From NCBI GenBank assembly GCA_015229045.1, contig JADGCJ010000125.1, positions 1-9,414 on the forward strand: 9,414 nucleotides of DNA, written 5' to 3'. Under the pieces are notes generated by a model, which saw only the letters and a list, made by a program, of their open reading frames with translations, was not told the origin of the DNA and made no database searches. The number at the start of each line of letters is the position of its first letter. Position 1 is the first letter of the stretch. Position numbers and translations under genes: made by a program. Origin of the DNA: Magnetococcales bacterium. GTDB lineage: Bacteria; Pseudomonadota; Magnetococcia; Magnetococcales; DC0425bin3. Below are positions 6,983 to 9,414 of this stretch, piece by piece.

Positions 6983-7012
6983 TTGAATTCCTGACAAAAG
7001 AGTCATTACAAT
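6983..7012 (+). promoter_or_regulatory. Probable promoter of brnTA
   Basis: TTGAAT (6983-6988) and TACAAT (7007-7012) are separated by 18 bases, close to the sigma70 consensus. Transcription would start near 7019, the A of the brnT ATG, so the message may be leaderless; no Shine-Dalgarno precedes brnT, which agrees. The element overlaps the Shine-Dalgarno region of the divergent phage-like gene starting at 6980. Confidence 0.5.
6992..7005. promoter_or_regulatory. Inverted repeat TGAC-N6-GTCA, possible BrnA operator
   Basis: TGAC at 6992-6995 and GTCA at 7002-7005 form an inverted repeat lying between the -35 and -10 of the proposed brnTA promoter. BrnA antitoxins carry a ribbon-helix-helix DNA-binding domain and repress their own operon, so an operator here is expected. 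The repeat is short and could be chance. Confidence 0.35.
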
Positions 7013-7018
7013 GAACTT

Positions 7019-7297
7019 ATGAAGATCACCTATCACTCAACCAAACGAGAAAAGACGCTAACTGAGCGGGGGCTGGATTTTGAAGATGCTGCCCGTATCT
7101 TTGAAGGGCGTGTTTACGAATATGAGGATATCCGTGAAGATTACGGTGAGCGTCGTATCATGTGTTTTGGCATGCTTGACGAACGCATGGTAGTCGTCGG
7201 ATATGTGCAACGAGGAGAAGCACGCCACGTTTTTTCGATGAGGAAAGCCAATGAACGAGAAATCTTCCGATTCAAGGACAAATTGGAGTACGGTTGA
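7019..7297 (+). CDS. brnT: BrnT-family type II toxin
   Basis: BrnT is a small RNase-fold toxin that cleaves RNA and stops translation until neutralised by BrnA. The 92-residue product has the family pattern: a KR..LTERGLDFEDAARIFEG opening at about residues 9-30 (compare the usual K..N...HGVsFeeA..vF), an acidic stretch followed by GERRIMCFG (43-51), a MVVVGYVQRG strand, and the conserved RHVFSMRKANEREI block (about 69-82) that matches the family's R-I-I-S-A-R-R-A...E signature. It lies on the plus strand between two minus-strand phage-like genes and overlaps the antitoxin gene by 47 bases, the usual toxin-first order of brnTA. No Shine-Dalgarno precedes the ATG; the promoter-like element immediately upstream suggests leaderless initiation. 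The sequence is more AT-rich than its neighbours, suggesting separate acquisition. Confidence 0.88.
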   Translation: MKITYHSTKREKTLTERGLDFEDAARIFEGRVYEYEDIREDYGERRIMCFGMLDERMVVVGYVQRGEARHVFSMRKANEREIFRFKDKLEYG

Positions 7298-7550
7298 CGC
7301 TCATGTCATTCAGCCGGAAGAATATGACGAACTTCCAGAATGGACTGATGAGATGTTCGCGTCTGCTGATTTGTATGAGAATGGCCAACTGATCCGCCGT
7401 GGCCGTTCTTCGGACAGCAATACAAAAATTTCGGCAACAGTACAATTCGATTCTGACGTGTTGTCTGCCTTTCATGCCTTTGGCAATAATTGGCAAGCGC
7501 AGATGAATCTTGCATTACGGGACTGGCTCAAGTCACACGCTTCATCGTGA
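7251..7550 (+). CDS. brnA: BrnA-family antitoxin
   Basis: BrnA binds and inhibits BrnT and represses the operon through a C-terminal ribbon-helix-helix domain. The 99-residue product shows the family layout: a variable N-terminus, EEYDELPEWTDEMF at about 23-36 (the toxin-binding region in the family), a RRGR step at 49-52, then KISATVQFDSDVLSAFHAFG (from 58), which is the RHH strand and first helix, and WQAQMNLALRDWL, the second helix. The ATG at 7251 has GAGG eight to eleven bases before it (7240-7243), supporting the start inside brnT. The family normally has RLD where this protein has QFD. The stop is 33 bases from the end of the converging phage-like gene. Confidence 0.87.
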   Translation: MNEKSSDSRTNWSTVDAHVIQPEEYDELPEWTDEMFASADLYENGQLIRRGRSSDSNTKISATVQFDSDVLSAFHAFGNNWQAQMNLALRDWLKSHASS

Positions 7551-7587
7551 CGCATTACGCATTCTTACGATTGACTATTTCATCACA

Positions 7588-8454
7588 TCATTCCCCTCTG
7601 CATCTCCTGCAGGGCATCCACGAACTGCCGGATCTGCTGACGTGGCCCTGGAATGGATGCCACCGATCGGCCTGAGGCATACAGATCAAGCCGCACCACT
7701 CCCTCCACCGGGGGAGTGACCGCACCGCCCCCGGCAACCCGAACACCCGGATCGAGAATTCACCCGATGCCGAGATCTGGCTCAGGTTGTCCCGGATGCG
7801 CACCACCAGCCGGTCCTGAGTGCCGCGTCCGATGCGCAAGCCCTCCGGGGGCAGGATCTCTCCCAGATCGAGATAGGCGAACTGGGCGTCCGTGGTGCCG
7901 GTCAGGTTGGTGATCACGTTGACATCCGCGCCACTTCCGAAAGCCCTGGTACCGCCGGTCTGGGCGATCAATTGGCCTCCGGTCCGTACATTTTTGACCA
8001 GATAGGTCTCATTCCCGGACTCCTGGGCGAACATGTCGAAACCCAGGGTCAATCCGGTCACGTTGCCGAACCGGTTGGCCACCACCGCCGTGTCGTTGAT
8101 GAAGAACGAGACCCCCATGATGTGGATATCGTAGTCGGGACTGGCCTCGACGTAGGCGTCCACGTTGGTGGTCAGGCCATTGACCCGTAGATTGGTGGTC
8201 CCTGCATCCAGTCCGGCGGTGCCAAGAAGGCCGTTCAGAAACCGACGCCGGTTCGCACTCCCCACGGCAGGCGGAGGTGGCGACTCCTGGCAGACGAACA
8301 ATCTGCCATCGTCGCTGGCCGCCAAGGCTGTTGCGGCCTGGACGGTGTCCACTTTGCCATCCACCAGACGGATTGTGCCGCTCTTGACCAGTTTGCTGAC
8401 GTATTGGCGCGAGAATCCCTGCTGCCGCGCCCAGTCGGATTGGCTGATCAGCAT
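7588..8454 (-). CDS. HTH (terminase small subunit-like) fused to a phage structural-like domain; C-terminus frameshifted
   Basis: Residues 2-47 (ISQSDWARQQGFSRQYVSKLVKSG... then DGKVD and an Ala-rich helix) read as the winged-helix DNA-binding domain of phage terminase small subunits of the Nu1 kind, which bind packaging sites. A PPPP linker follows at about 59-62. From about 68 to 239 the protein changes character: strand-rich and Gly/Thr-rich, with IHIMGVSFFIND, a GLTLGFDMFA segment, LDLGEILPPEGLRIGRG and LVVRIRDNLS, like a virion surface or tail protein. The large terminase, portal and capsid genes that normally separate such parts are absent, so an internal prophage deletion may have fused them. 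As printed the frame ends in a Trp/Cys/Arg-rich tail at 7588. A one-base slip at GGG 7738-7740 restores a natural end (VAGGGAVTPPVEGVVRLDLY...) stopping at 7583, total about 290 aa. GATGAGG about eight bases before ATG 8454 is the likely ribosome binding site. Confidence 0.6.
   Translation of the reverse strand: MLISQSDWARQQGFSRQYVSKLVKSGTIRLVDGKVDTVQAATALAASDDGRLFVCQESPPPPAVGSANRRRFLNGLLGTAGLDAGTTNLRVNGLTTNVDAYVEASPDYDIHIMGVSFFINDTAVVANRFGNVTGLTLGFDMFAQESGNETYLVKNVRTGGQLIAQTGGTRAFGSGADVNVITNLTGTTDAQFAYLDLGEILPPEGLRIGRGTQDRLVVRIRDNLSQISASGEFSIRVFGLPGAVRSLPRWREWCGLICMPQADRWHPFQGHVSRSGSSWMPCRRCRGE
7738..7740 (-). other. Frameshift site in the HTH-structural gene
   Basis: Before this GGG the frame reads ...SIRVFG. 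After it the printed frame gives an implausible tail, while the -1 frame reads VAGGGAVTPP, then VVRLDLYASGRS, then QQIRQFVDALQEMQRGMM and a stop at 7583. One missing G (GGG instead of GGGG) explains it. It could be a mutation, a sequencing error in a G run, or frameshifting; no classic slippery heptamer is seen. Confidence 0.6.
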
Positions 8455-8477
8455 GGTGATGCCTCATCAAATGCTCC

Positions 8478-8506
8478 TTGCTCCCCATTTGGGAGCGTTG
8501 TATCCT
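8478..8506 (+). promoter_or_regulatory. Possible promoter of higBA
   Basis: TTGCTC (8478-8483) and TATCCT (8501-8506) are 17 bases apart, a weak sigma70-like pair. Transcription would begin near the higB ATG at 8513, again implying a leaderless or nearly leaderless message; no Shine-Dalgarno sits at a usable distance from that ATG. Confidence 0.4.
8480..8496. promoter_or_regulatory. Perfect inverted repeat GCTCCC-N5-GGGAGC, probable HigA operator
   Basis: GCTCCC (8480-8485) and GGGAGC (8491-8496) are perfect inverted arms around CATTT. They overlap the -35 and spacer of the proposed higBA promoter. HigA antitoxins bind palindromes in their own promoter through a helix-turn-helix, so this is a strong candidate operator. 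It also stands 26 bases upstream of the divergent phage-like gene starting at 8454 and could affect that gene. Confidence 0.55.
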
Positions 8507-8512
8507 TACGCA

Positions 8513-8815
8513 ATGAGAATCATCGCTAAACGCACGCTACGGGAATTTTGGGAACGCGATCCGGCCAACCTGGATTGCAAGAGTGCTCTTGAAGCCTGGC
8601 ATGCCCTTGTGGCCCAGGCAGACTGGAAAACTCCTGCCGATGTCAAGAATCAATTCCGTCATGCCAGCTTTCTCACGGGAAATCGGGTTGTTTTCAACAT
8701 TGCTGGCAACAAGTACCGGTTGGTCGTAAAGATCAACTATTCCTACAGTGTAGTGTACGTCCGTTTTGTCGGAACCCATTACCAATACGATCAAATCGAT
8801 GCGGAGACCGTGTGA
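8513..8815 (+). CDS. higB: HigB-family type II toxin (mRNA interferase)
   Basis: HigB is a RelE-fold ribonuclease that cuts mRNA, usually on the ribosome. The 100-residue product matches the compact HigB family closely: MRIIAKRTLREFWE at 1-14, ALEAWHALVAQADWKTPADVK at about 26-45, the RHASFL..NRVVFNIAGNKYRLVVKINY core (49-76), and a final VVYVRFVGTHYQYDQID. The start ATG 8513 is chosen because homologues begin MRIIAKRTL. The frame is open further upstream, but that stretch lies over the promoter and operator and translates to nothing like the family. The antitoxin gene follows immediately with overlapping stop and start (TGATG), the toxin-first order typical of higBA. The pair lies on the plus strand between two minus-strand prophage-like genes. 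Confidence 0.92.
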   Translation: MRIIAKRTLREFWERDPANLDCKSALEAWHALVAQADWKTPADVKNQFRHASFLTGNRVVFNIAGNKYRLVVKINYSYSVVYVRFVGTHYQYDQIDAETV

Positions 8816-9189
8816 TGGAAATCCAACTCATTAAGACCGAACAGGATTATGACGCTGCATTGGCTGAAGTGGAGCGACTGATGGATGCCGATCCCGACAC
8901 ACCAGAAGGAGATCGTTTGGATATCCTCACCACGCTGATCGCTGCTTACGAAGATAGGCATCATGCCATTGATCTGCCTGATCCTGTCGATGCGATCAGG
9001 TTTCGGATGGAACAGATGGGACTGAGTCGTAAGGAATTGGAACCATTCATTGGCAGCCGAGCGCGGGTGGCGGAGATTTTGAACCGCAAGCGACAACTCT
9101 CGCTGGAAATGATCCGTCGCCTTCATAAAGGACTGAAAATTCCTGCCAACGTGCTCATTCAACCTACCCGTCAGGAGCATGCTTTGTAG
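8815..9189 (+). CDS. higA: HigA-family antitoxin (HTH transcriptional regulator)
   Basis: HigA neutralises HigB and represses the operon. The 124-residue product has the long HigA layout: an N-terminal acidic helical region (IKTEQDYDAALAEVERLMDA, about 5-24), the conserved DTPEGDRLDILTTLIAAYED (28-47), then an XRE-type HTH from about 62 (RFRMEQMGLSRKELEPFIGS, RARVAEILNRKRQLS) and RRLHKGLKIPANVLI near the end. ATG 8815 shares its A with the higB stop (TGATG); an in-frame GTG at 8812 would add one Met. The higB-higA overlap indicates coupled translation. The TAG stop lies inside a 12-base palindrome that also contains the stop of the converging methyltransferase gene, with only four bases between the two genes. 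Confidence 0.92.
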   Translation: MEIQLIKTEQDYDAALAEVERLMDADPDTPEGDRLDILTTLIAAYEDRHHAIDLPDPVDAIRFRMEQMGLSRKELEPFIGSRARVAEILNRKRQLSLEMIRRLHKGLKIPANVLIQPTRQEHAL

Positions 9190-9197
9190 CGCGCTAC
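9186..9197. repeat. 12-base perfect palindrome GTAGCGCGCTAC across two convergent stops
   Basis: The palindrome holds the TAG of higA (9187-9189) on one strand and the TAG of the methyltransferase gene (9196-9194) on the other. It could form a four-base stem with a CGCG loop, too short and without a T-run for a good intrinsic terminator. It is recorded as a repeat only; a weak bidirectional termination role is possible. Confidence 0.5.
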
Positions 9198-9414
9198 CGA
9201 AGATCGATGCCCCGCTCAGTGGCTATGTCCGCAAACGTTTTGCCGCCCGAGCCTTCCAGAAAAACGATCTTGCCCGTGGCCTGGATGAACCGTTGCACCG
9301 CCACATCCACATAAACCGGGCTGATCTCCATGGCATAGACCCGACGGCCCGTGGCCTCGCCTGCCATGATCTGCGATCCCGATCCGCTGAACGGTTCGTA
9401 GCACAGCCCGCCAA
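9194..9414 (-). CDS. DNA methyltransferase, C-terminal 72 residues (runs off the right edge)
   Basis: The visible end reads GGLCYEPFSGSGSQIMAGE, then GRRVYAMEISPVYVDVAVQRF, a short tail and a TAG at 9194. FSGSG is the SAM-binding motif I (FxGxG) and MEISPVY is the following acidic motif II strand. Having motif I near the C-terminus is the order of beta-class N4-cytosine or N6-adenine methyltransferases, where the DPPY/SPPW catalytic motif comes first; that part lies outside the window. Prophages often carry such enzymes, sometimes fused to a ParB-like domain, just ahead of the terminase genes, which fits the terminase-like HTH downstream on the same strand. There they protect phage DNA from restriction or modify packaging and regulatory sites. 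It is unrelated to the hsdM genes here. Base specificity cannot be told. Confidence 0.78.
   Translation of the reverse strand, partial: GGLCYEPFSGSGSQIMAGEATGRRVYAMEISPVYVDVAVQRFIQATGKIVFLEGSGGKTFADIATERGIDLR

Noticed and set aside
6429..6986. Plus-strand frame of 185 codons
   Set aside because: It mirrors the minus-strand 177-aa gene almost exactly, and the minus strand has the better start, ribosome site and protein composition.
8165..8512. Upstream in-frame extension of higB
   Set aside because: The family begins MRIIAKRTL at 8513, and the upstream stretch covers the promoter and inverted repeat and is antisense to the HTH gene.
1..9414. CRISPR arrays, tRNA or rRNA genes, insertion sequences
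   Set aside because: No regularly spaced direct repeats, no cloverleaf-like segment and no transposase or terminal inverted repeats were found by reading.

Overview
The window holds two blocks of different character. GC content is fairly high (high fifties by eye), codons are bacterial, and all recognisable families are common in Pseudomonadota. No ribosomal or other phylogenetic marker is present, so the host cannot be named.

Block 1 (about 1-5461) is a minus-strand type I restriction-modification operon, read from right to left: hsdM1 (493 aa) > hsdM2 (718 aa, with an unusual C-terminal extension of about 190 aa) > hsdS (411 aa) > a 37-codon small ORF > a Fic-family gene that runs off the left edge. 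Each junction overlaps: ATGA between M1 and M2, ATGA between M2 and S, ATGTTTAA between S and the small ORF, and ATGA between the small ORF and fic. The whole set therefore looks translationally coupled behind one Shine-Dalgarno sequence at 5456-5461. No hsdR is visible; it may lie beyond position 1. The odd points are two divergent HsdM subunits for one HsdS, the extra domain on HsdM2, and an AT-rich second half of HsdS that suggests TRD exchange.

Block 2 (about 5462-9414) is a decayed prophage-like segment, also mostly on the minus strand. From right to left it has the C-terminus of a beta-class DNA methyltransferase, a gene joining a terminase-small-subunit-like HTH to what looks like a virion structural domain, a 177-aa phage-like protein, and a broken gene of about 178 aa. 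Two of these genes carry single-base frameshifts, which I infer because the sensible protein continues in another frame. Two complete type II toxin-antitoxin modules lie on the plus strand and fill the gaps between these phage genes: brnTA (7019-7550) and higBA (8513-9189). Each has a promoter-like element with an inverted repeat between -35 and -10, which may be the antitoxin operator. The stretch 5462-5907 between the blocks has no convincing gene.

Taken together this is an accessory or defence island: a modified type I RM operon with a Fic protein next to a degraded prophage that keeps two toxin-antitoxin systems. The most original points are the tandem hsdM pair with its extended member, the overlap-linked small ORF before fic, and the HTH-structural fusion gene.
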